64,000 nucleotides of DNA from Gossypium raimondii. Lineage: Eukaryota; Streptophyta; Magnoliopsida; Malvales; Malvaceae. The notes under the pieces were generated by a model. It searched no databases. It had not been told where the DNA came from and was given only the letters and a program-made list of their open reading frames with translations. The stretch is from positions 1 to 64,000 of the forward strand of contig NC_068577.1 of NCBI RefSeq assembly GCF_025698545.1, in the 5' to 3' direction. Position numbers and translations under genes: made by a program. Positions 30,050-41,574 of this stretch are shown here, piece by piece. Every line of letters begins with the position of its first letter. The first letter of the stretch is position 1.

Positions 30050-32613
30050 CCTTAGCAGGTCTCCTACTGACCTTTTTGCTTAATTTCTTGTTTCTATTTG
30101 CTGAACTGAATCTCCTGTTATTCAATCCGTTTTGGTATTTTGAAAGGGATATGGCGTAGGCTTTAGTCCACAGTTGTATCTCTTTGTTCCATTTGTTAGA
30201 CAAAAATGTCCCAAATAGTATACCTGCTTGATTTTGAGATTTCTTTGTTCCATTGGTATGTGTGTGTTGGGTTAATTTGGTTCTTAAATGCATATGATGG
30301 TTAATCTTGTGATGTTACTGAGAGTATACATGCAACATTTCAACTTGATTAGAACATGCTATTTTACAGACCTTTAACTATTTTCTATTTTTCTTTGAGA
30401 CAAAGAAAAAAAAAGGGTGGTATTTCTGCTGCTTAAGATTCATTCATTTGGGTAATTGAAAACTGAATTTTGGAATGGATACATGTCATATGTCATCAAA
30501 CTTAGGAGACACATATGGCTTTGAATTTGTTTGCTGCATTAGCTGTGACTGTGATAATAAATAGCTCTTCAATTATGCTTTGAGGTCAAAGTATGGAGAC
30601 CTTTATACTACATTAGTCCCTGTGCGTTGGTTGATCCTTTTTGTTGGTTACGTACATGAAGTAGTTTTTAACAGAAAAAGTAAATGAAATTTTTAACGGA
30701 AGAATCTGTTTGCTTTTTTATCTAACCTATAGAAATTAATTTACTCATTTTTTTCAGTAAAAGGAGCAAAATGCAATTCAACCCCCTAGTACAAGGACTT
30801 TCATAATACTTTTACCAATCTCGATGACAAAAAAAGGAGGGTAATTGTGAACAAAGTGTTCATGAATGCAATTCTACTCATCATCCCTTCACCTTTCTCT
30901 TTTGTCTTTTATTACTTTTCCTTTGTTATTTGGACCATGGCTGAGTTTTTGCTTGATTGCTTTTAACTTGATGATTATGGACTATACGATTGTTAGCTAG
31001 AATAATTAAGAACCCTAATTTGAGATTATTGGTACTTTGCTAAGGGTGCTTGTTGCAATATAAGGTTTATTCATTCAAGTGTTATTCATGTTTAATACTT
31101 GTTATTTCTTGATCAACATTAGTGGGTAATTGAGTTAATTGCTAATTCTGAAAATGTTGCGATGAATGGACATAAAACTTAAATGATGCATGTTTAGTTT
31201 CTTTGATTTTAAGAGTTATGTGAATTTAAGTAAATGGTAAATGATGTTATGGATATTTGATGGATGATTTTAAGTGAATAATTGAAAGTAAGAAAGTGTG
31301 AATGTTTTTCTAAGAATATTTTAATTTGGAACTAATTATTTTGAATGATGGAATTGTGTACTTATTATGTTGAAGGTGATAAATATTTATTTTGAACATT
31401 ACTTGGATGGGCCAGTTGAAAAATGATTTGTTAAGAGATTAATTTGATAAAAATTTAAGTAATGACTAAATTTTAAAATTTGTAAAATTTCGAATCCTAA
31501 AGTTTGAATGGTGAAATTTGAAAGTTTGATGTAGTATCTAAATTATATAATTATGAAATAAGAAAATTGAAAAAGTTTAACATAAAATAGTAAAACTTGA
31601 AATCATATGGATTAAATTATAAAATCTAATTTAAAAAGGTACTATTTTGTAAAAGTGTAGAATCTGAGGTATAGAGACTTTCTAGTAAGTTCTAAAAATT
31701 ATAGGAGTGAAAATGAATTTATAAGTATTTAAATGGAATATTTAAGAAATTATTGAAAATTTTAATGTGATATTATTTATGTGTATTTATTAATAGATAG
31801 GGTAAGGTGTATTACATATTATAATTTTTATAATTTTATAAAATATTAATTTAATTGAAATGAAAATTGGAGGAGAGAATTTTAATGAAAATCTATTTTG
31901 TAATCACATCTTTCCTTCCAACTAAACCTTTTCTATTTCTTTCTTTATTATGGCGAGCATGAAAACAATAAAAATAATAATATAAGGTAAAAATGCAAGT
32001 AAATTTAAGAAAAACAAAACTTTGGGTCTGTATTGCAACACCAACAGGGTCTGTTTTAGGGAAATTGACCCTCTACAAATGGAATATATGTACGATGCAA
32101 AAGGGGTTGAATAAAAAAAATTATGTTTGTTTAATTGAAAAATTAAGTATTAAAAAATAAATATGAAAAATTAAGTACTAAATTTAAGTTATAAAATCTG
32201 TTTGATATATTATTTAAAATTAAATATTGAATATAATTATATTATTTGATAAAAATACTATAATATTAAATGAAATATAAATAAAATTTAAATTTTTTTA
32301 TAAGGAATAAGTAGGTTAAGTTGCTGAAAAGATTATTTTTACTCTATTATTTAATTGGAGAAAAGATGATATGAAACTATGATTATATATCATCCGTTAA
32401 GTTGCTAAAAATATTAATTTTAGTTTAAAGAGAAAGGACGACTCCTTAATTCGCCAGTCACTTCATTATAAGATCCCTAATTATATATGTACAAGTAAAG
32501 TATATCCTACATTACATACAACTCATATAAATGAGCAAATATTAACTCAATGTACAATAGTTTGTTGATATTAATTAGTAGGGTACCATTTCGTACTACC
32601 TTCCAGACATGAT
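30050..32613. other. Intergenic region between convergent genes
   Basis: Holds the 3' end of PSRP5 and, near 32600, that of the PI4-kinase gene. The rest is AT-rich. Positions about 31400-31800 have the TTTAAATGG/AAATTT wording of old LTR-type spacer DNA, but no element can be defined. Confidence 0.35.
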
Positions 32614-34221
32614 TTAGAAATTGCAAGATGTTCTCAACTTGAGTTTGCTGGAGCCATCAAATGCTTGAGGCAAGAGCTTCACAAAACTCTCCAAGAACAT
32701 TTCCCATTTAGATTCTCTCATATCCCCCAAATTTACACCACCTCCTCCACTTCCATTTTGCACTGAGAAACTCATGCCTTGCACAGTCCCAACTGCTGCT
32801 TTACCATTACTTTTTGCACCGTTTTCTATATGAACTTCGGTATCCTTGTACAGAGGAGGTAATGAAGCACATGGCATCAATCTTACAGACGAAAGTTTTG
32901 AAGGTCTCGGTGGCTTAGCCAAATTCAAAGGGTTCTGAAAAAGCTTCGGAATATCTGCAGCAATCTCATTAGAGGTACCTTCAATATCATTGTCGACTAG
33001 AAAAATTCCAGTGTCATCAACCTCGTACCTATCCATACCATCGTCAACTTCCGAAATACTTTCCTTGGCTTTTACGCAGAGAGTCTCTAGCATACTCATT
33101 TTTTCTTCATCACCCCGAAGCTCCCGAGTCATCATTGCGCCTATATCAGCTAGACAAAGGCCAGCACTAACAGCTTGCTTCAAGAAAATGGTGCAAAGGA
33201 TCAGGACTCGTATCGAGGACTCCCTTAACAATGGAAGCTCTGTCCGCAAAATCTCCGCATCTTTATTTGGATCAAGATTCAGAATATACTCAGTTTCTGA
33301 CTCCGAAAAAGGAACTAAGGCTTGAGGCCAATGCAACCATTCAAAGTAGGGATCATCTAGGCACTCTGGTAGGCAAAGACCATGATCTATAGGCACGAGC
33401 TCAGCTGCCTCGACAGCAAAATTTTCATGTTGACCTCTTTTCTTGACCAGAATGTTGCCTGCATGCCGGTCTAGATTCAGGATTCTCAGGTCGAATATCC
33501 CTATTTTATGGACTGAAGCTACGGAGAAACAAGATGACCCTAAGTTCCCTGCATCAAAGTCATGAGAGATGAAATTTTGTAGGGAGGCAATCTTATAAGG
33601 TGAGGCAGAGATAGCAGTTGCTTCATTGACATGGAAGGCAACATGGGAGATTTTTACAAGAGCTGTTGCTGGAACACCGGCAAAGCCACCATGATCGAGG
33701 AGATAAGCAGCCAACTCACGGATGCCTGTTTCACCTACGCGTATTGAACGATTTATTCCAGGTTGTCCCAGCATGGATCCCCCACAACCTTTTGGGTTAT
33801 TGAGAGCTAAAGGTTCCTCGTCAATGGGCTTTGTTACAGCTATAGTTTCACCTCTGCGGTTACGTAAGAAGTAGGTACCACCAAGTCCATTTGATACCGG
33901 CACTGGTACTACCCCAGAGGCGATGGCCATGGCCACCTCAATGACAAGAGCATTGATTCTTGGCAGTCTTGGGCCCCCAATAATCTGAATCCTAGGATGG
34001 GTTGCATACTCTTGCTCCACATTAGTGGCAAAGGAAAGGCAAGGGGTGGAGAAGCTACGATGGAAATTTGCAACTTCAAATACTTGTTTCAAAGAGTGAG
34101 CAAGGTCTTTGTGGCCAACTTCAAGAATGTTGTACTCAAGTTGTGTGAAGGATTGGAGTCTGCATCTTTGAGATCGGTTGAACGGTTTGAATCCATGATG
34201 TTGATCAACGGCTACCGCCAT
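32614..34221 (-). CDS. Phosphatidylinositol 4-kinase gamma (type without ubiquitin-like domains)
   Basis: PI4K gamma enzymes have a PI3/4-kinase fold; several plant members act as protein kinases. The single coding exon gives 535 residues from MAVAVDQHHGFKPFNRSQR; an ATG 15 bases upstream (34236) is also in frame, but the family start favours 34221. Visible features: a GGTYFLRN glycine loop and lysine in TIAVTKPIDEEPLALNNPKG (Lys about 131), RELAAYLLDHGGFAGVPATA, catalytic loop LNLDRHAGNILV (Asp about 251) and metal-binding VPIDHGLCLPECLDDPYFEW (Asp about 279). No N-terminal ubiquitin-like repeats are present, as in the Arabidopsis gamma1/gamma8 pair. The C-terminal 150 residues are low in conservation and Ser/Gly-rich. 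Sequence up to 34.97 kb may hold a spliced 5' leader. Confidence 0.92.
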   Translation of the reverse strand: MAVAVDQHHGFKPFNRSQRCRLQSFTQLEYNILEVGHKDLAHSLKQVFEVANFHRSFSTPCLSFATNVEQEYATHPRIQIIGGPRLPRINALVIEVAMAIASGVVPVPVSNGLGGTYFLRNRRGETIAVTKPIDEEPLALNNPKGCGGSMLGQPGINRSIRVGETGIRELAAYLLDHGGFAGVPATALVKISHVAFHVNEATAISASPYKIASLQNFISHDFDAGNLGSSCFSVASVHKIGIFDLRILNLDRHAGNILVKKRGQHENFAVEAAELVPIDHGLCLPECLDDPYFEWLHWPQALVPFSESETEYILNLDPNKDAEILRTELPLLRESSIRVLILCTIFLKQAVSAGLCLADIGAMMTRELRGDEEKMSMLETLCVKAKESISEVDDGMDRYEVDDTGIFLVDNDIEGTSNEIAADIPKLFQNPLNLAKPPRPSKLSSVRLMPCASLPPLYKDTEVHIENGAKSNGKAAVGTVQGMSFSVQNGSGGGGVNLGDMRESKWEMFLESFVKLLPQAFDGSSKLKLRTSCNF

Positions 34222-34236
34222 TGTAAAGAAACTCAT

Positions 34237-37200
34237 ACACAGCAGTCAATCATACCAAGGACATATCTAACTTAATTCCTAGAGGATTATTAGTCTTTCC
34301 TAGGAGACCAGTCATCATGTATCTACAAATTGAAAGCATTTTGTTAGTACATGTCATGTGAAATCTCCACCTACACTGTATGCAATATACATGAATGTAG
34401 GTACCTGGTTTGAATTCATGTTGTGTGGGATTCATTTTCTTGGATTTGCATACAACCGATAGATACCAGATTAACCTTTACTTACTATATATCCTTGAAT
34501 CCATCAAACCTGAAACCTTCTGTTTCCCTATTGATTTAAAAGCAATGGTGAAAACTTGATCAGATTCAACTTGAACAAAAACGCAAGGAAACATAAATCC
34601 ATATAAAACCAGACCTATTAATTAGCCCCTCGCTCCTCCACTTAGAAATCGCCGCAATGTTCTGTACAAATTTAGAGGATAAACAATGACTCAGTAAATT
34701 TGAAAACTTTTTCGATTATCAATGAAATGAAAGAAGAAGATCCATACCCCGAACACTGATTAAGGCATTCAGGGAAGAACAGCATCAGGAGCGGGAGAGA
34801 ACCAAACAGTCACCGGAAAATAATATTTCCTGAAGACCTCACCGCCACTCCCCTCTGTGTTTTGTTTCTTAATTTTTTTCTCCATTTTCATGCGTCCTTT
34901 ATGTGTATATATATATATATAACAATTTGTTTTGCTTTTCCCTCCTATTTTGTTGCCAACTACCTCCATCTTATCTCTTCCCAATCTTCAATGTTTTCTA
35001 TCTTTGGGGTTATATTATTAGTTGCTTTTAGCTTATTTTTAATGCACCGTCGGGATTTGAAAGTTAAAACAGACGCACCACAACGATCTTGACCACTGCT
35101 TAAGATCCGGACTCCATTTCCCATTACTACTATTATCGCGCTTTCCTTGTTAAAACTCATTACCACCTTTCAGAAATTTTCTTTTTGACTCTCATAATTA
35201 CAGAAATATATGTTTTTATGCCAAAGCATGGTCTTTCAAACTGCTTCAATCTTATAGTCTTACAGCTATCAGGCCCTGCATTTTCATTTAACATTGGCAA
35301 TGCGCAAGAGTATCAAATGATCTAGATAAGCTACAAACTCACTCCATTTCTAGTTCCACGGCTCATCAACCATGCTCCAAACACCAACCTTGTCATCTAT
35401 GAGACTAGTATCTGTACAATGATTGGATAACGGTCCTAAACCCCTCACTGAGTTTGTATTTAGTTGGTAGCACCCTCATCACAAAAGCCACACATTACTT
35501 AGAATACTAAATCCCAGCTTAAGCAAGAAGAGTCTACTATGCTCCTCCAAACACCACAAACCAATGCCTTTTATGTTAGAAAACCTTGTCGCTCAAGAAA
35601 CGAAATTAAAAAAAAAAAAAAAAACAAGACTTGAGGCATGAATCACAATCACTTTATTTAACATTTTATTTTGCCTCTAGGATACAAGTAATAAATCAAC
35701 AAGGTATGTGTCCTTGGATATATACCTTTTGGCACAAGCTATGTTTTTCTATTACATTTTTTTTATAGAAAAATAAGTTTCTTCAATTTGAGAAGAAAAA
35801 CATGTAATTCAATTATTCTGATAATGCAATAAAATAATAATTATTTCAGAAAATAAAAAAAAATATTATTTTACCTCTAAACTTAAGTTAAAGTGTCAAT
35901 TTTTAAAAAAATATAAATACAAGATCCAATAGAAAAATCCACCTACTTAGGACCCTTTTGGATGGGCATTTATCTCTAGTGTGGTGCGTTTAGCTTTCTT
36001 TTTGTCTTATGTTACAGTATCTAATATCACTGTCATCGCTATTTTTTCAGTAACCGTAGATAAACGCGCCGCTAACTGCCTCTGTAAGTATACGGATCAG
36101 GTTGTAATATAGTTTACAATGAAGTAACGAGCACTCCGAGGATCATATCCAAGGGAGGTGAGCATTAATTTAATTCTAAGCTAAGCACAAATAGATCTAA
36201 TTACTAATCTAAACAGATTATATTACGAAGAAGTATAAGAGAGGAATTTTTAGGGTTTTATGGTAATAATAAAAATAACAAAAGTAAAGAAATAACGAGA
36301 AAGCAAATAATGAAATTTATCAAATCTAATCATGGATAATTAGCTCACTTCGGTAATCATAACTAATTGTTGCTTTGGGCTTCTTGTTCAATCAACTAGT
36401 CGATACCTCAACAGGATCTTCTAATCTTCCACATTAAAATATGGAATTAGACCATATTAAAATATGTTGGACGGTTAGTGAATTGTTTTTAAATGTTTTA
36501 TATGTTATGTTATATTTATTTTATAATATATGTTAAAATAATAAAAATAAAACAAATAATAAAGCAAAAAGACAACCATTTTATTTTTTTCCCACTTTCT
36601 TCAACCTCATGACCGAATATCCATAGTTGAGAAGCAAAAGTTTTGGCCAAGCTTATTTCAAGCTTGCATGGTATATTTTTTTAGTCTGTTTTAATAATTT
36701 TTACGTTTTTGATATCGTTGTATATAGGTCTAGTTAATCCGAGCATTAATTTATAAAACAGTTAAATGTTTCGACATGTGCTATTGTTGAATTTATGAGG
36801 TTTTTGAAGTTTTATGATAGTTTTGTAAGTTTAATAGCTAAATAATATTACTTTGTAAAGTAAATTTTATTGGTTTGGATTATTAAGAATTTAGTTGTTA
36901 CAGTTGTAAAATCTCATGAAAATATTATGAAATATATAAATATATGGGCCGTTCATGAGAGATAAAAATCGGCTAGCTTGATTTAAGCTTAGTTGTGCTC
37001 AATTTGATAGTTTTGGGTTTAGGGATTAAAATGTATAAAGGGTAAAGTATCAAATTTCTAAATGTGACAAAAAGATTTAATTGCATAAATTAATTGTTTA
37101 TTTGGTTTGAATAGATTTAATTAAATTAAACTGCACTTTAGATTAAAATCTTAACGAGTGGGGATGGACGAGGAAAAGAGAAAATTGTCGATTAGTCCCT

Positions 37201-38006
37201 AAAAGTCAAATTGTATTACAGGTAAGTTCATACTGTTATATTTGGTTATAATTCATTATTAAATGTTGTTAATGATATATATTTATACATATTTAACACT
37301 GCTGAAATGAATTTGGTTTATGTGAAAAATACTGAGTTTCTGAAATAATTACGATGGATCGAGATAAAGTTTCATACATGATATTTCTGTCTAGCTTGGA
37401 TTGGTAACCTTACATATATGCATAGCCCTGACCGGACTATTTTTCTGTGTTGTCATTAGTTTAACTCGGACAGGTAACTTAATACATTTATTATGTATCT
37501 GATTAGCTCTTACTAGCGTTATCTATTTCTAGACTTATGTATTTAATACTTTTACAAAGATCTATTGGAAGAATAAATGTTATTAATCATTTGAAGTATA
37601 AAGAAAACAATGTATTTAGGGATTATCTAGTTTAACAATAAACATGATTTTTTACTATTTTGTTTTTATTTTTAATTTACACATAGTTTATTTAATAAAT
37701 TTTTATATAGAAAGCGTGATAAATATAGGTAATATGTAAACATTGAAAGTTAAATTTTAAAATTAAAACCAAATTGACACCATGACCATGTGTAAACGTT
37801 GATGGGTAAATTTGTTGTTATGCCAATTTTAAAAGCTATCATGTTATCTTTCCGATAAACATTTAACGACTTGTGACTAAAAAATAATGTTAAATAGTTT
37901 GATAATCATTTTGTATTCATAGTTGTGTAACTAAAAAACTTACTAATAACTCTGTGACCATCAATGTAGTTTACCTAAAAGATAAAAACTATTATATTAT
38001 TAAAAA
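34237..38006. other. Intergenic region between divergent PI4K and bZIP genes
   Basis: Near the left end lies the PI4K 5' region (34.3-35.1 kb), including a short TA-repeat at 34903-34921. The remainder is AT-rich with an LTR-type remnant (36.45-37.56 kb). Positions 37740-37990 resemble dispersed plant repeats with GTAACTAAAAAACTTAC and ATGTAGTTTACCT words. No gene is supported. Confidence 0.4.
36450..37560. repeat. Possible old LTR-type retroelement remnant
   Basis: The text of this stretch (CCAAGCTTATTTCAAGCTTG, AGGGATTAAAATGTATAAAG, ATTAGTCCCTAAAAGTCAAA, ACAGGTAAGTTCATAC) resembles Ty3/gypsy long terminal repeats common in Malvaceae-type genomes, as I recall them. No internal coding region, matching second repeat or target duplication was found, so it is at best a solo or partial, old copy. 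Confidence 0.3.
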
Positions 38007-38531
38007 GAGTTAATTAGTCAAACATTCCCAATTTATGACCATCATTTTAAATTGGTCCCTAAACTTTAAATCATTCGGATTACATCCTTAAACTATTAAT
38101 GTTATATCAATTAGGTCCTTCCCTAATAAAATCATTGATTTAATCGTTAAATGACATATAAGATCTTATATGACATAATTTAAAATGAAAAATTTAAGAA
38201 AAATGAATATTGTAAAAATGAATGTTTTAAAAAACTTAGTTTTGAAGTTTTCAAAGTTTTCACGAGTTTTATCGTTCACATTTTTTTCAATATTACTTTA
38301 TTTTTAGTTTTACTTGTTATATGGCAACATTTTATTTTTTTAAAATCATTCATTTAAAATTTAAATGCATAAGATTTGAGTATCATTTAATTGTTAAATT
38401 AACGATTTTAAGGATAAAAGGACTTAATTAATATAATATCATTAATTTAAAGATACAATTAGAATATTTTGAAATTTGGACAACAATTTAGATGAAGATC
38501 ATAATTAGGAAACTTCTTGTGCAATTAACTC
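38007..38531. mobile_element. Long-TIR MITE (Mutator-like) in the bZIP promoter
   Basis: The ends are inverted copies of about 115 bp: the left arm starts GAGTTAATTAGTCAAACATT and the right arm ends in AATTAACTC, with matching words such as CTAAACTTTAAATCATTCGG against its diverged partner at 38440-38490. The 9 bp outside the left end (37998-38006, TATTAAAAA) and right end (38532-38540, TGTTAAAAA) agree at eight of nine positions, the target-site size of Mutator-like elements. The interior is AT-rich and non-coding. The right end lies about 230 bp before the bZIP start codon. Confidence 0.65.
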
Positions 38532-38761
38532 TGTTAAAAAAACCAATAGGAAATAAAAAAAGGGGGCCGCCCACGCGGCAGAGCCCAAACGTTGAAGGAA
38601 AGTCTTCGGACCTTTCCAAAAAGGGAACGAAACGAAAAGACCACTAAAATCTGCCATTTCCCCAATTCCTTCATTCTAAGACTAATTCAAAAGTCTTGGT
38701 CTTTCCTCCATCAATTCACGCATTAAGCCCCTTCTGTATTTTCTCCGCAAGCCAGATTTCA

Positions 38762-40984
38762 ATGGCGGAATCGCCGTTGGAACCACAAATGGGCTCCGAA
38801 CTTGAATCGCTGGCCATTCCACCAATGGATCCGTTGTATCTCTCCTCAGATCTAGGGTTTCCTCTCGACGAAAACGATGATTTCCAGCTTACCTTCGACG
38901 ATTTCGACGAATTGTACTTCCCTTCCGATTCCGACCATCTCATCATGCCCGATTCTTCCGGCGCACCCGCTTTCACATCCGAATCGTACGTGGAAAGGTA
39001 CCTCAATTCTTCCTCCCCGGGACTTGACAGTTTCAGCGGCCCCAATTCTTCCGGCAACTCCCATTCTCCTATCTCCTCTCTAGGCTCCGGAAATTGTGGT
39101 TCGGCCGTTTCCGATGACACGAATGTTACATCGCCGGATTCTGGGAATAACATGGATCAAAAGATTGATGTTGAAGAATTGGGGAAAAGGCGAGTGTCTA
39201 AAAGAAAGAAAGGTAATGAAGAAACTGATTCCATCAAGTGTAGAAGATCATCATCGCTGCTGACTGACAATTATAAATCCAACTCTGATAATAAGTTAAA
39301 TTCTCTGAGCGAAGAGGAGGAGAAAAGGAAGGCCAGGCTCCTGAGGAACAGAGAGAGTGCGCAGCTATCAAGGCAGCGGAAGAAGCATTACGTGGAAGAG
39401 CTGGAAGACAAGGTCAGAACAATGCATTCTACGATTACCGACTTGAATAATAAGATAGCCTTTTTTATGGCTGAAAATGCTACCTTGAGACAGCAATTAA
39501 GTACCGGTGGTGCTGGTGGTGGAAGCGCTGGAATGTGCCCTCCGCAGCCAGTGCCTTTGCCGATGTATCCACCAGTCGCATACCCTTGGATGCCCTGTGG
39601 TCCGCCGTATATGATGAAGCCTCCTGGGTCTCAGGTGCCATTGATACCTATTCCTAGGTTGAAAACACAGCAACAATCAAGGCCAGCTTCCAAAGCTAAA
39701 AAGAATGAGAGCAAAACTAAGAAGGTTGCTAGTGTTAGTGTTCTGGGAATGTTGTTTTTCATATTATTGTTTAGTGGTTTGGTCCCCATTATGAACGTAA
39801 GATACGATAATACCCCTGTTGGATCTGGGCCTGGTTTTGTTGGAGATGGGTTTTACGAGGTGCATCGTGGGAGAGTTTTGAGAGTTGATAGTCATTTAAA
39901 TAGATCTAAGTATAGTAGGGATGCAGCATTTTCTTACGGTGATTTTAACATTAGCAATAGAGTTCATGGTAGACGCTCAGAGTCTGGTGGTGAGCGCAAA
40001 GAGACTGGTGCACAAAGTGCACCTGATTATATAAAAAATGTTAGTGAGCCTCTCACTGCTTCGTTATATGTACCGAGAAATGATAAGCTTGTGAAAATTG
40101 ATGGCAATCTGATAATTCATTCAGTTCTAGCCAGTGAGAAAGCTTTGGCCTCACATAAGGCTTCTGAAAGAAAGAATAAGGAGACAGGTTTGGCCATTCC
40201 TAAGAATTTCTCTCCAGCACTGGCCATTCCTAATGCCAGAGAGAATGGAGGAAAGCATTCACGTGAATATAGAAATCCTGCAGAAAGACCGATGGCTCTT
40301 TCTTCAGGCTCTGCTGATGCTTTGAAGGACCATATCAGGTCAACTGCTGCCGATGGTAAGATGCAGCAGTGGTTCCGGGAAGGAGTGGCAGGTAATTCTT
40401 TTACTGTTACATTTGCTAATATGCATGTTGGGTGCTTTTCTGGATGTGAATGTTCTATAAAATTGGACTGTAGGTGTAATGCTCCCAACTCTACACTTGT
40501 TGTATGTGTCATGTAGTAAGTTGATTGTTTCTTGTCCTTTGTTTTAGGACCGATGTTGAGTTCGGGCATGTGCACCGAAGTGTTCCAGTTTGATGCCTCT
40601 GCTCCGGGAGCCATTGTTCCAGCATCCTCAGTTACCACTGAATCTGCCAAAAATCGTCAGAATGCTACCCAGCTTAACAAGGGTAGAAACAGAAGGATTC
40701 TCCATGGTCATCCTGTTCCTCTCTCTCGATCTGATCTGAACATAACCCAGGAGCATGTTGGAAGAAATTCCGGAAAGCAAAATCTTCAAGGTAACAAAAC
40801 AGCTTCTTCTATGGTAGTTTCTGTGCTTATTGATCCCAGAGAGGCTGGTGATGGCGATATGGATGACATGATTGTACCAAAATCGCTCTCTCGGATCTTT
40901 GTTGTTGTGCTCTTAGATAGCGTCAAGTATGTTACGTATTCTTGTGGGCTTCCGAGATCTGGTCTTCATCTGGTGACTGCTTAA
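38762..40984 (+). CDS. bZIP17/bZIP28-like ER-membrane-tethered transcription factor
   Basis: Such factors sit in the ER membrane and, under ER or salt stress, move to the Golgi, are cut by site-1 and site-2 proteases and enter the nucleus. Exons 38762-40391 and 40548-40984 join to 688 residues from [17 protein letters not shown]. Seen in order: acidic N-terminal activation region (to about 100), basic region [20 protein letters not shown] (about 188-207), leucine zipper, proline-rich linker, one membrane span [18 protein letters not shown] (about 326-343), then a lumenal tail. The tail holds RRIL at about 592-595, the site-1 protease motif of this family, and ends [14 protein letters not shown]. 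If the 156-bp intron is retained, the frame stays open to a TAG at 40516, giving a form of 584 residues without RRIL. Confidence 0.93.
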
Positions 40985-41570
40985 AGGGATAAGAGAAAAA
41001 GGACTGCTACTTCGGCTTGTAGTGTTTATATATATATTTATATATATAATGGTATAAGTAATTATTAGATATAGTGGCTAGGAACAACTTCTATAACAGT
41101 TTAACCTCTATGTACTTTTGGATTTGTGTTCTTCAATATCCATAACCTTTTGGCTTTCCTGCTCATGGGTACTAATATAGTAATATTTGCTCAGTTTTTA
41201 GAGCCATAGTATGATGCCTCTGCCAATCAATATGGAGATGGTTTTTTGGCCATCATCAATATGGAGAATTTTGTAGCTATACTTCTACTTTATGTTTGAT
41301 TATCTTTGTTTAGAAGAGAAATAAATAAATTAGAGAAAGTGAAGGAAAAATAAAACATCATGACCCGACTGGTGATGCTTTTAGTTGAAGCTAAAGCTTC
41401 TGCTTGGAAGGTAGAATGAATAATGAAAAGACAGAAAAAAAATATTTATATTTTATTAGTGTGATTATGAAAAGGTAAAAGAGAGTTGAAAATAAGGAGG
41501 AAAATGAAAATCTATTACTTAATTTATAAATCTTTTTATATAAAATGCAAATTCCTTAGTAATATAAATT
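40985..41570. other. bZIP gene 3' flank
   Basis: Contains the 3'-UTR, with a TA-rich stretch near 41027-41050, then AT-rich DNA up to the T-rich tail of the minus-strand LINE. Confidence 0.4.
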
Positions 41571-41574
41571 TTTT

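Noticed and set aside
38543-38575. CCAAT followed by CCACG upstream of the bZIP gene, as a possible ER-stress response element
   Set aside because: The spacing is 23 bp; the known elements need about 9-10 bp (type I) or a different arrangement (type II).
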